Shown: positions 1 through 5,706 of the stretch, piece by piece
How positions within the stretch are numbered: the first letter of the stretch is position 1
How the letters are laid out: each line of letters begins with the position of its first letter
Assembly (NCBI GenBank): GCA_003535955.1
Contig: DPZM01000244.1
Span: forward strand, 1-8,375
DNA from: Lachnospiraceae bacterium
GTDB taxonomy: Bacteria; Bacillota; Clostridia; Lachnospirales; Lachnospiraceae
DNA: 8,375 nt
Direction: 5' to 3'
Translations under genes and position numbers: made by a program
The notes under the pieces: generated by a model
Seen by the model: only the letters and a program-made list of their open reading frames with translations
What the model was told of the DNA's origin: nothing
Database searches by the model: none

Positions 1-35
1 ACCCGGGATTTAACCCCTTCTGAAATAAGAAAAAG

Positions 36-509
36 TCATATTATCAGCTCCATCCCAATCTTTAGGGGCTTAAGTCCCATGGCCTCGTAGAACTTCATGG
101 CTCCCTCATTGCAGGTCCATACATTCAGAGTCACATTATAAAAATCATTCGCCCTGGCATAACCGACTACATGGTCATACAATGCCTTGCCCACATGCTG
201 CCCCCTGGCCTTTTCATCCACACAGATATCATCGATATAGAGGGTCTTAACATCCGTCAGCACATGGTCATTCAATATCTGCTTATGCACGCAGAAGGCA
301 TGACCAATGACCTTTCCGGCCTTATCAGCACACACAAAGACGGGCCTCGAATCATCCAATATTATGTCAACCAACTCTTCGGCATTGTACTTTGTCGCAG
401 GCCCCTTAAAGAGGTCAGGCCTTCCCTTATGATGCACCATATCCACCTGAATGAGCAATTCAAGTATCCCGGGAATATCCTCTTCCCGCGCTCTTCTTAC
501 CATATTCAT
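36..509 (-). CDS. GNAT-family N-acetyltransferase
   Basis: Predicted acetyl-CoA-dependent N-acyltransferase of 157 residues, a normal length for a single GNAT domain, probably cytoplasmic. The N-terminus VRRAREEDIPGILELL is a typical GNAT opening. The beta4/motif A region reads LYIDDICVDEKARGQHVGKALYD (about residues 90-112), where RGQHVGKA matches the acetyl-CoA pyrophosphate-binding R/Q-x-x-G-x-G/A signature. The C-terminal segment with N134-E135-G136 and KFYEAMGLKPL matches the usual A-x-x-F-Y-x-x-x-G-F end of the fold. The start at 509 is supported by GGAGGA at 515-520 with 5 bases spacing; the Met codon two codons further in is less well placed. It lies 44 bases downstream of the AEC permease on the same strand, with a strong hairpin between them, so co-transcription is possible but may be attenuated. 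The acceptor substrate (small molecule, protein or antibiotic) cannot be told from sequence. The family call is secure. Confidence 0.9.
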   Translation of the reverse strand: MNMVRRAREEDIPGILELLIQVDMVHHKGRPDLFKGPATKYNAEELVDIILDDSRPVFVCADKAGKVIGHAFCVHKQILNDHVLTDVKTLYIDDICVDEKARGQHVGKALYDHVVGYARANDFYNVTLNVWTCNEGAMKFYEAMGLKPLKIGMELII

Positions 510-522
510 ACTTATCCTCCAT

Positions 523-552
523 ATGAAACGAGGAACCGTCCCCTCGTTTCAT
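523..552. repeat. REP-like hairpin, copy 1 (10-11 bp perfect stem)
   Basis: Perfect inverted repeat: ATGAAACGAG at 523-532 pairs with CTCGTTTCAT at 543-552, and the pairing can extend by one base pair. Read on the minus strand the loop is GGGACGGTTC. This loop core recurs in two other hairpins in the window whose stems have different sequence (1089-1117 and 4408-4434), plus a degenerate copy at 1020-1048. It begins one base after the AEC stop codon (554-556, minus strand) and ends 2 bases before the ribosome binding site of the GNAT gene. No T-run follows on either strand, so it is not a classical intrinsic terminator. It could still pause polymerase, block 3' exonucleases or mask the GNAT ribosome binding site. 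Confidence 0.85.
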
Positions 553-553
553 C

Positions 554-1588
554 TCAAACAAACAAAGTAATTATGGGTATCGTGATGATCGAAAGTACCG
601 TGGATAATACGATCCCGTCGCTGATCGTTTCGGCCTTGAGGCCCTGCTTTGTCGCCATGATAAGGGGCATATTACCGGCAGGGACCGCAAGCATCAGGGC
701 ACTTGTATTTAATATGAGATCATCATGAATAAACAGCTTAAGAACAAACAAGATAATAAGCGGAACAAGGATCAGCCGGACAAGCGAAAAAGCTATAAGC
801 CGGTAATTCTTTACAACCCGTTCAACCTGCATCCTGGCAACTGCCATTCCAAGAACCATCATTGACAGGAAGGTCGTTGACCTCCCGGCATAATCAGTAG
901 TCAGCATAAGAAGGTTCGGCAGGGACAGGCCCGCAACATAAAGAACAAGCGCCAGCAGGGCCGAAATGGTTCCGGTATTTATCATCCGGCGGAAATTCTG
1001 CAGGCGTCCGTGGCGGGTTGAGGACACGGGATCGATTCCGGTATCTTCATGCGGGTGTGGATCAAAAGAACTGTTTTTAACGCTGCTTGAAGACACTGGA
1101 ACCGTCCCCATGTCCTCACCCTGCTCCCTTGCAGCCGTTGCGATCTTGCTTACGCCCACAGTATACACGATAAAGCAGAAAACAAGGTTATGGAAGCACA
1201 CGTAAACCAGGGCTTCATCACCTAAAACAGCACTGGTCAGGGGGATACCGATAAAGCCTATGTTGCCGAACAGCGTAAGCAGATAATAGCAGTAACGCTC
1301 GCTTTTTTTGACTCTGAAGATGATCGGAATCAACTCGGCGATAACCAGAAGAAGGGCATAGGTGACGACGGCACTGAGCAGGCCCAGCAGGAGCAGGCGC
1401 CCGCTCACCCTCTCATCGGAGCCAAGCATCGATGACAGCATAAGACAGGGGTTGGTAATATTTACGATGATCGCAGATATCGCCACCCCTGCCTTTTCAT
1501 TTAAGATACCCTTCTTATAGGAAGCAAATCCCAGCGCGATAAGTAAGGCTATCATTATCATTTGTTCAAGAACGACCGATATACTCAT
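554..1588 (-). CDS. AEC (auxin efflux carrier) family permease
   Basis: Integral membrane protein of 344 residues, predicted to be a secondary transporter of the AEC family; bacterial members move small organic anions such as malate. About ten hydrophobic segments are visible, five on each side of a polar central loop. NITNPCLMLSSM (residues 43-54) and GNIGFIGIPL (108-117) are family-type helix-breaking motifs in the first half; AVPAGNMPLIMA (301-312) is the corresponding region in the second half. The central loop (about 154-200) is longer and more polar than usual and contains two related segments, EDMGTVPVSS (158-167) and EDTGIDPVSS (181-190), encoded by an inverted pair of REP-like hairpins. 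Without this loop the protein would be close to the usual AEC length of roughly 300-320 residues. No good ribosome binding site precedes the ATG at 1588, and the best promoter match would give an almost leaderless mRNA, so the true start could be internal, for example Met10 or Met12. Substrate unknown. Confidence 0.88.
   Translation of the reverse strand: MSISVVLEQMIMIALLIALGFASYKKGILNEKAGVAISAIIVNITNPCLMLSSMLGSDERVSGRLLLLGLLSAVVTYALLLVIAELIPIIFRVKKSERYCYYLLTLFGNIGFIGIPLTSAVLGDEALVYVCFHNLVFCFIVYTVGVSKIATAAREQGEDMGTVPVSSSSVKNSSFDPHPHEDTGIDPVSSTRHGRLQNFRRMINTGTISALLALVLYVAGLSLPNLLMLTTDYAGRSTTFLSMMVLGMAVARMQVERVVKNYRLIAFSLVRLILVPLIILFVLKLFIHDDLILNTSALMLAVPAGNMPLIMATKQGLKAETISDGIVLSTVLSIITIPIITLFV
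1020..1048. repeat. REP-like hairpin, degenerate copy inside the AEC gene
   Basis: This 29-base segment matches the reverse complement of 1089-1117 at 23 of 29 positions by manual alignment, so the two are inverted relative to each other with 40 bases between them. Its own stem (GAGGACAC against GTATCTTC) still pairs with one mismatch and a wobble, but the loop core has decayed (GGATCGATTCC instead of GGGACGGTTCC). In the permease frame it encodes residues 181-190, EDTGIDPVSS. It looks like an older or drifting member of the hairpin family, kept open because it is translated. Confidence 0.65.
1089..1117. repeat. REP-like hairpin, intact-loop copy inside the AEC gene
   Basis: On the minus strand the segment reads GAGGACAT, then a loop containing GGGACGGTTC, then GTGTCTTC. 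The arms pair over 8 bp with two G-T wobbles. The loop core is identical to those at 523-552 and 4408-4434 while the stem sequence is different. In the permease frame it encodes residues 158-167, EDMGTVPVSS. With 1020-1048 it forms an inverted pair spanning 98 bases, so the mRNA could fold either as two small hairpins or as one long imperfect one. Confidence 0.75.
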
Positions 1589-1595
1589 GTAACCA

Positions 1596-1625
1596 AAGTT
1601 ACCACATAAGCCGTCTAAACGTCAA
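1596..1625 (-). promoter_or_regulatory. possible promoter of the AEC gene, near-leaderless
   Basis: Reading the minus strand, TTGACG (1620-1625) is followed after 18 bases by TAACTT (1596-1601). The -35 is good and the -10 only fair. Transcription would begin about 7 bases further on, essentially at the annotated ATG (1588), leaving no room for a ribosome binding site. The -10 overlaps a small inverted repeat, GTAAC-caaa-GTTAC (1589-1602), which could be an operator. Tentative. Confidence 0.3.
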
Positions 1626-1686
1626 TAATAATCCCCGGGGCTCCACATTTTTTCGGCTTTCTATATTACTATAGCCCTCCTGGTAA

Positions 1687-1815
1687 TCCTTTTATCTGAA
1701 CACTTATCACACCCGTATCATCAGATAATATGTCAACGCCGGTCTCTTCGCGCTGTTCGAAGCATGGCAGAAGGGTGAAGCCCTCAATAAATTGAAGCTT
1801 ACGTCACCGGACTGA
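1687..1815 (+). pseudogene. possible remnant of a gene 3' end
   Basis: The frame through 1687-1815 reads as protein-like sequence: about 13 codons (SFYLNTYHTRIIR), one TAA stop at 1726-1728, then 28 codons including YVNAGLFALFEAWQKGEALN, ending at TGA 1813-1815. The aromatic-rich amphipathic GLFALFEAWQKGE resembles, by eye only, the last helix of TetR-type regulators, which often end in a G-L-x-x-x-x-x-x-W pattern. There is no start codon or ribosome binding site for it, and it sits in an intergenic region between divergent genes. It may be a decayed regulator that once lay next to the permease or the alarmone operon, or simply chance open sequence. Confidence 0.3.
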
Positions 1816-1821
1816 CCTCAC

Positions 1822-1850
1822 TTGCCGCATGCGATTTTTACTGATAAAAT
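1822..1850 (+). promoter_or_regulatory. sigma-A-type promoter of the alarmone synthetase operon
   Basis: TTGCCG (1822-1827) and TAAAAT (1845-1850) are separated by an ideal 17 bases. A start point about 7 bases after the -10 falls near 1857, only 5 bases before the first in-frame ATG (1862) but about 38 bases before the ATG at 1895, which has its own ribosome binding site. The promoter position therefore supports the later start codon. No operator is evident apart from GGTAACT (1851-1857), which also occurs on the minus strand just before the AEC start. Confidence 0.55.
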
Positions 1851-1879
1851 GGTAACTGTTCATGATCAAGACACAGCAA

Positions 1880-1884
1880 AGAGG
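1880..1884 (+). promoter_or_regulatory. ribosome binding site favouring the start at 1895
   Basis: AGAGG lies 10 bases before the ATG at 1895. This is slightly long but usable, and no Shine-Dalgarno-like sequence precedes the upstream ATG at 1862. This is one of two reasons for choosing 1895 as the start of the synthetase; the other is the promoter at 1822-1850. Confidence 0.5.
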
Positions 1885-1894
1885 TATGCTACCA

Positions 1895-2494
1895 ATGGAT
1901 ATTTACGGAACCTACAGGCCGGTGATGGATAAGATCATGCAGAGCCTGGTCGAGCAGATCAAGGCATGCGGTAATCCTACAGGAAAGGATAAGCTGTATG
2001 AACACCTCTCCTTCCGGATAAAAAGTGATGAGAGCGTCAGGCACAAGCTTAGGAAAAAGGGGCTTGAGGAGACGGCGTGGAATGCCCTTCTTGAGCTTAA
2101 TGATACCATAGGACTGCGCATTGTATGCAGGTTCATAGATGATGTTTATGAATGTGTACGGATGATACGGGAGCTTCCGGGCTTAAGGGTTGTTAAGGAG
2201 AAGGATTATATACACAATGCCAAACCCAACGGGTACCGGAGCTACCATATGGTGATAGAGGTTACAGCCGATGAGGAGGATGTGACCGGCAGCGTTCCGG
2301 GTCATTATTATGCCGAGATACAGCTTCGTACCATTGCCATGGATACATGGGCCGCCCTTGAGCATGAACTGAAATATAAAAAGGATATTTCCAATCAGGA
2401 AATGATCGTGCAGGAATTACGCAGATGTGCCAATGATCTGGCAGCATGCGATATATCCATGCAGACACTGAGAAAGCTTATAAAGGATATGTGA
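1895..2494 (+). CDS. small alarmone synthetase ((p)ppGpp synthetase, RelA/SpoT synthetase domain only)
   Basis: Transfers pyrophosphate from ATP to GDP or GTP to make the stringent-response alarmones ppGpp and pppGpp in the cytoplasm. With this start it has 199 residues, or 210 from the upstream ATG at 1862, matching the size of stand-alone Firmicutes synthetases such as YjbM/YwaC. In 210-residue numbering: RIKSDESVRHKLRKKG (52-67) is the basic ATP-contacting segment; LNDTIGLRIVCRF (79-91) carries the Mg-binding aspartate D81 and R86; KDYIHNAKPNGYRSYH (114-129) is the nucleotide-binding motif with Y125; AEIQLRTIAMDTWAALEHELKYK (151-173) carries E152, Q154, R156 and H168. All core synthetase residues appear present. 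There is no HD hydrolase domain and no TGS or ACT domain, so it can make but not degrade alarmone. It is first in an operon with a response regulator 16 bases downstream, suggesting induction by that two-component system. Function is well supported; the start codon is less certain. Confidence 0.92.
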   Translation: MDIYGTYRPVMDKIMQSLVEQIKACGNPTGKDKLYEHLSFRIKSDESVRHKLRKKGLEETAWNALLELNDTIGLRIVCRFIDDVYECVRMIRELPGLRVVKEKDYIHNAKPNGYRSYHMVIEVTADEEDVTGSVPGHYYAEIQLRTIAMDTWAALEHELKYKKDISNQEMIVQELRRCANDLAACDISMQTLRKLIKDM

Positions 2495-2510
2495 AGGGAT
2501 CCAATGAATT

Positions 2511-3176
2511 ATGAAGATACTGTTAGCGGAAGATGAAGAAGACTTAAGGGATGTTGTTACCGAATATTTGAGATTTCAGGGCTATCGGGTAACCTCAGTT
2601 TGTAACGGGGCTAAGGCTTTGGAGGCGGCGAAGGCGGATGCTTTTGATGCCATGGTACTTGATGTTATGATGCCCGTCATGGACGGTATTACGGCAATAA
2701 AGAAAATCAGGGAGACCGGAAACACTTCTCCCGCGATCTTCCTGACTGCCAAGTCACAGGTGGAGGATCGTATCGAAGGTCTTGATGCGGGAGCGGATGA
2801 TTATCTGACCAAGCCCTTCTCCATGGAGGAATTGTCAGCAAGGCTCAGGGCGCTCGGCCGCCGTAAAAGGGACTACCGGCCCCGATCACTTAAGTTCGGA
2901 AACATTGAACTTGACATGGAACAGTCCGAGTTAAGGGCCATAAATACCATAAGTCTTGCCCGTAAGGAGATAAAGCTGTTAAGCTGTCTTATCGACCATT
3001 CGGATGAAGGGATAACTGTGGAGGATCTTATAAAAGAAGTATGGGATAAAGAACAGGCCAACGACGACATGGTGAAGATGTATGTTTCCTTCCTTCGCGG
3101 GAAATTGGAATCGGTACAGGCCAATGTCATCATCGAGTGCGGCGAAAATGCATCTTACCGCATAAGGGAGCTGTGA
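2511..3176 (+). CDS. OmpR-family response regulator
   Basis: Cytoplasmic DNA-binding regulator of 221 residues, the usual length. The receiver domain (2 to about 115) has the acidic pocket E7-D8, phospho-acceptor D51 in LDVMMPVMDG, switch residue T79 in FLTAKS and K101 in LTKPF, all canonical. The C-terminal winged helix (about 125-219) has a recognition helix near VKMYVSFLRGKLESV and ends in GENASYRI rather than the common RGxGYRx hairpin, a mild divergence. It should be phosphorylated by the kinase encoded one base downstream. The nearest Shine-Dalgarno-like AAGGG (2494-2498) is 12 bases from this ATG and only 5 from an out-of-frame ATG at 2504, so initiation may be inefficient or coupled to translation of the synthetase. 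Targets are unknown; autoregulation of the operon is common for such systems. Confidence 0.95.
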   Translation: MKILLAEDEEDLRDVVTEYLRFQGYRVTSVCNGAKALEAAKADAFDAMVLDVMMPVMDGITAIKKIRETGNTSPAIFLTAKSQVEDRIEGLDAGADDYLTKPFSMEELSARLRALGRRKRDYRPRSLKFGNIELDMEQSELRAINTISLARKEIKLLSCLIDHSDEGITVEDLIKEVWDKEQANDDMVKMYVSFLRGKLESVQANVIIECGENASYRIREL

Positions 3177-3177
3177 T

Positions 3178-4404
3178 ATGTTTAAGAAGCTAAGGCGTAA
3201 ATTCATGTGGTTGTCTACCATGATCCTGCTTGCGGTCATTTCCCTGGTTGTGGGAATAATGTACTATATAGCCTCACGCACGGCAATGTATCAGACCAGG
3301 ATCCTCATGGAGGAAATATATGAAAACAGCGGCGCGATTCCGGGACAGTGGGAATTCGACTCATCGCAAAAGCCCTATCTGGCACTGGGGCCGGAATCCC
3401 TGTATGAAACCAGATACTATACCGCGACCGTAGATAATGACATTAACATATCGCATATGCATATAGCCCTGAAGGAAGCTGAGGCCAAAAAGATCGCCGA
3501 AAGGATCTACAAAAAAAGAAATGATTACGGGAGTATCCATATCTCGGGAGGACGAACCTTAAACTATCTGAAAAAAAGCACTTCCGAAGGAACCTTCATG
3601 GTCATCCTTGACTCTACAAGCCGATACAACTTTATCAGAGTCATAACCGTATACTTATCGGCCCTCTGGTCTGCCGTACTGATCCTCTATATCATCCTGA
3701 TGGGACGATATTCAAAAAAGCTGATCAGGCCCTTCGTCGAAAATGATGAAAAACAGAAACGGTTCATTACAAACGCGAGCCATGAATTGAAGACCCCCCT
3801 CACCATCATCTCATCGAACACCGAGATGATGGAAGCCATGGGCGGAAAATCAAAATGGACCGAAAGTACACGCCGTCAGGTTGTCAGGCTTCAAAACCTT
3901 ATAGAAGACCTTGTAGTCCTCTCAAGGCTTGAAGAAATGGAGGATGCTGTTCTTACCAGGACACTCCTGTCTGACATTACAAGAGAAACGGCCGAATCCT
4001 TCAGAGGCGTCGCTGAGGAAAGAGGTATAACATTTGTTACGGATATCGACGGGAATGTCTATGCCAAAACCGAAGAAAGAAGCTATAGGCAGCTGGTGTC
4101 CATTCTTGTGGACAATGCGGCAAAATACTGTGATAAGAACGGGGAGATAGGTGTAAGGCTTGTTCCGCATGGCAGGGGCCGGGGCGCAAGGCTCACCATC
4201 TCCAACACATATGAAGAAGGAAAGAATATTGATGATTATTCGCGTTTTTTCGAACGCTTCTACAGAGAGGATACTTCTCACAATTCAGCCCGGGCCGGAT
4301 TTGGGATAGGACTCTCCATGGCTAAGGAGATCTCCGAAAGACTGGGCGGGAGCTTACGGGTCAGCTACAGCGGAACAACCATATCCTTTGAATTAAACCT
4401 GTGA
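3178..4404 (+). CDS. membrane sensor histidine kinase (HisKA/HATPase)
   Basis: Partner kinase of the preceding response regulator, 408 residues. Two membrane segments (about residues 11-31 and 155-176) enclose an extracytoplasmic sensor region of about 120 residues with no recognisable fold. Little linker separates TM2 from the dimerisation domain and I see no clear HAMP domain. The H-box NASHELKTPLT has the phospho-acceptor at H202. The ATP-binding domain shows the N-box LVDNAAKYC with N313, the F-box-like SRFFERFYRED (355-365) and the G-box GFGIGLSMAKE (374-384). A D-x-G motif of the G1 type is not obvious between these, so that region looks shortened. The start is one base after the regulator's stop, with a good AAGGGAG (3164-3170) spaced 7 bases. 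It presumably senses an envelope or extracellular cue; the ligand cannot be inferred. Last gene of the operon. Confidence 0.94.
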   Translation: MFKKLRRKFMWLSTMILLAVISLVVGIMYYIASRTAMYQTRILMEEIYENSGAIPGQWEFDSSQKPYLALGPESLYETRYYTATVDNDINISHMHIALKEAEAKKIAERIYKKRNDYGSIHISGGRTLNYLKKSTSEGTFMVILDSTSRYNFIRVITVYLSALWSAVLILYIILMGRYSKKLIRPFVENDEKQKRFITNASHELKTPLTIISSNTEMMEAMGGKSKWTESTRRQVVRLQNLIEDLVVLSRLEEMEDAVLTRTLLSDITRETAESFRGVAEERGITFVTDIDGNVYAKTEERSYRQLVSILVDNAAKYCDKNGEIGVRLVPHGRGRGARLTISNTYEEGKNIDDYSRFFERFYREDTSHNSARAGFGIGLSMAKEISERLGGSLRVSYSGTTISFELNL

Positions 4405-4407
4405 ACA

Positions 4408-4434
4408 GGAGACAGGGGACGGTTCTCTGTCTCC
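4408..4434. repeat. REP-like hairpin between convergent genes, copy 4
   Basis: GGAGACAG (4408-4415) pairs perfectly with CTGTCTCC (4427-4434) around the loop GGGACGGTTCT. The loop shares GGGACGGTTC with the hairpins at 523-552 and 1089-1117, but the stem is unrelated to theirs. It starts 3 bases after the kinase stop codon and ends 11 bases before the convergent hydrolase stop. Being symmetrical, it could limit read-through from both sides, but neither strand has a following T-run, so it is not a standard rho-independent terminator. Confidence 0.85.
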
Positions 4435-4445
4435 CTATTCTGCCT

Positions 4446-5705
4446 TCAGAAGCTAAAAAGCCAATCCTTGTACTCTTCATCTTCCATGACAGCAAGCTCG
4501 ACATGATGGTAGCTGTAGGTCGAATCGGGTGCACTGTCGGCTCCCGCTGCATTCATCTCTTCATCGGAATATATCTTAAGCTTCACTTCCTTAGCTCCCG
4601 CTGCCTCAAGGGCATCCCTGATCTTCAGGCTCTCACCTGCAGGAATCGTATTATCGTGCTCGGCATGGGCAAGACGGATGGGCACGTCCTTCATTTTTTC
4701 AAGGTTCTTAACCGCAGTGTCCGAGTAATTCACGGCCGGGCACAGGGCCAGTGCCGCCGCGACCGTATCGGGGTACTTTTCACTGAATTCTATCGTCGAC
4801 ATGCCCCCGAAGGAATTACCCATCACATATATCTTCGAACTGTTGACTTTGCCCTCTAAGATCATAGTGTCGATCAGGCTCTTAAGGTCTTCAAATATCT
4901 TATCCCGCTTATCCGGAAGGTAGTAGACCATATCATCTATGGTCGGCGCGATCACGTAGCAGGGGCGCTTCTTCTGATTTTCGGGCTCGGCCCAGTCAAC
5001 GGCCGTGCGGTAAGTAAGGAGGTTCCTGGTATCACCAAAGCCATGGAATACAATAACGAGTGGCTTGTTTTCTTCATCGGCCGGACTGAATATATGGTAG
5101 TTAAGCAGGCTCCCGTCCTTCCCTTCAATATATCGGAAGTCATCCGCAACGGGCGTTATTATCTTTGATACATCCTTCTCCGTGAAGTTCAGCCTCTCAT
5201 CCTTCCCACAGGTAACCTTATACTCATCGGCATAGAAGAACTTCTCGGGAAAGTCCACCGGGTAAAGCGTGATCGTATCATCCGTAACCTCAACCGCCGA
5301 GAAGCCCGCTTCAAACGGGCGTTTATCGTCGCTTCCCCATATTGAGGCCATGCCTGTCATCTTAAAGTCAGACGCCTCGACCGATATCCCGTCAAGTTTC
5401 CCTGAATATATGGCGCAGATGGACTCCGGATACTGCCCCGTCTTTCTGACGCTGGTCTGTACCATAACGTCTTTTATCCTGATATCACCCGAATTTCCAA
5501 TATTCTTTCCCATAGTGTTTCCCTCAGCTTTTCCTCCGGCGTTTCCTCCGGTGTTTCCTCCGCTGTTTCCCGCGGCGTTTCCCCCGGTGTTTCCCGCGGC
5601 GTTTCCTCCGGTGTTTCCCGCGGCTTCCCCTTCAGTCTTCCCGCCGCAGCCGGCAAGAAGCATTATCGATGTTATAACCCATACATATATTATAATCTTT
5701 TTCAT
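4446..5705 (-). CDS. lipoprotein alpha/beta hydrolase (esterase-like)
   Basis: Predicted membrane-anchored, extracytoplasmic serine hydrolase of 419 residues. The N-terminus has K2-K3, a hydrophobic stretch and the lipobox LLAGC, giving lipidation at C20. A low-complexity linker of GNxx tetrapeptides (26-73) follows. Residues about 75-170 are beta-rich and may be the N-terminal Ig-like domain seen in some secreted esterases. The hydrolase domain covers about 190-419: oxyanion-type HGFGD (221-225), nucleophile elbow GNSFGG with S298, acid D351 in AEHDNTIP, and histidine H400 or H401 in SYHHVEL. The order and spacing fit a complete catalytic triad, closest in style to feruloyl-esterase or PHB-depolymerase-like enzymes; substrate unknown. 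Its ATG is one base after the stop of the upstream Ig-like protein and has no clear ribosome binding site, so it is probably translated by coupling. It converges on the sensor kinase gene. Confidence 0.88.
   Translation of the reverse strand: MKKIIIYVWVITSIMLLAGCGGKTEGEAAGNTGGNAAGNTGGNAAGNSGGNTGGNAGGKAEGNTMGKNIGNSGDIRIKDVMVQTSVRKTGQYPESICAIYSGKLDGISVEASDFKMTGMASIWGSDDKRPFEAGFSAVEVTDDTITLYPVDFPEKFFYADEYKVTCGKDERLNFTEKDVSKIITPVADDFRYIEGKDGSLLNYHIFSPADEENKPLVIVFHGFGDTRNLLTYRTAVDWAEPENQKKRPCYVIAPTIDDMVYYLPDKRDKIFEDLKSLIDTMILEGKVNSSKIYVMGNSFGGMSTIEFSEKYPDTVAAALALCPAVNYSDTAVKNLEKMKDVPIRLAHAEHDNTIPAGESLKIRDALEAAGAKEVKLKIYSDEEMNAAGADSAPDSTYSYHHVELAVMEDEEYKDWLFSF
5487..5630 (-). repeat. 12-bp coding repeats (GNxx tetrapeptide linker)
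   Basis: About twelve consecutive 12-bp units encode residues 26-73 of the lipoprotein as GEAA, GNTG, GNAA, GNTG, GNAA, GNSG, GNTG, GNAG, GKAE, GNTM, GKNI, GNSG. The first eight are closely related at DNA level, with a 24-bp higher-order repeat (GNTG-GNAA twice); the rest are worn. The unit is a multiple of three, so copy changes alter the tether length without breaking the frame. The segment probably acts as a flexible spacer lifting the enzyme off the membrane through the wall. Confidence 0.85.
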
Positions 5706-5706
5706 C

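Noticed and set aside
1..35. tRNA-like T-arm fragment on the minus strand (GGGGTTAAATCCC)
   Set aside because: The TTC of the T-loop is incomplete and no acceptor or anticodon arm can be built; the window edge also limits the view.
171..728. Long open frame on the plus strand across the GNAT and AEC genes
   Set aside because: It is antisense to two well-supported genes, shows no family resemblance and has no ribosome binding site.
1633..1640. CCCCGGGG palindrome as an operator or terminator
   Set aside because: The perfect 8-base palindrome has no loop and little flanking symmetry, so it is not distinguishable from chance.
4408..4434. Classical rho-independent terminator
   Set aside because: The stem is good, but no T-run follows on either strand, and the loop is shared with hairpins at non-terminator positions.
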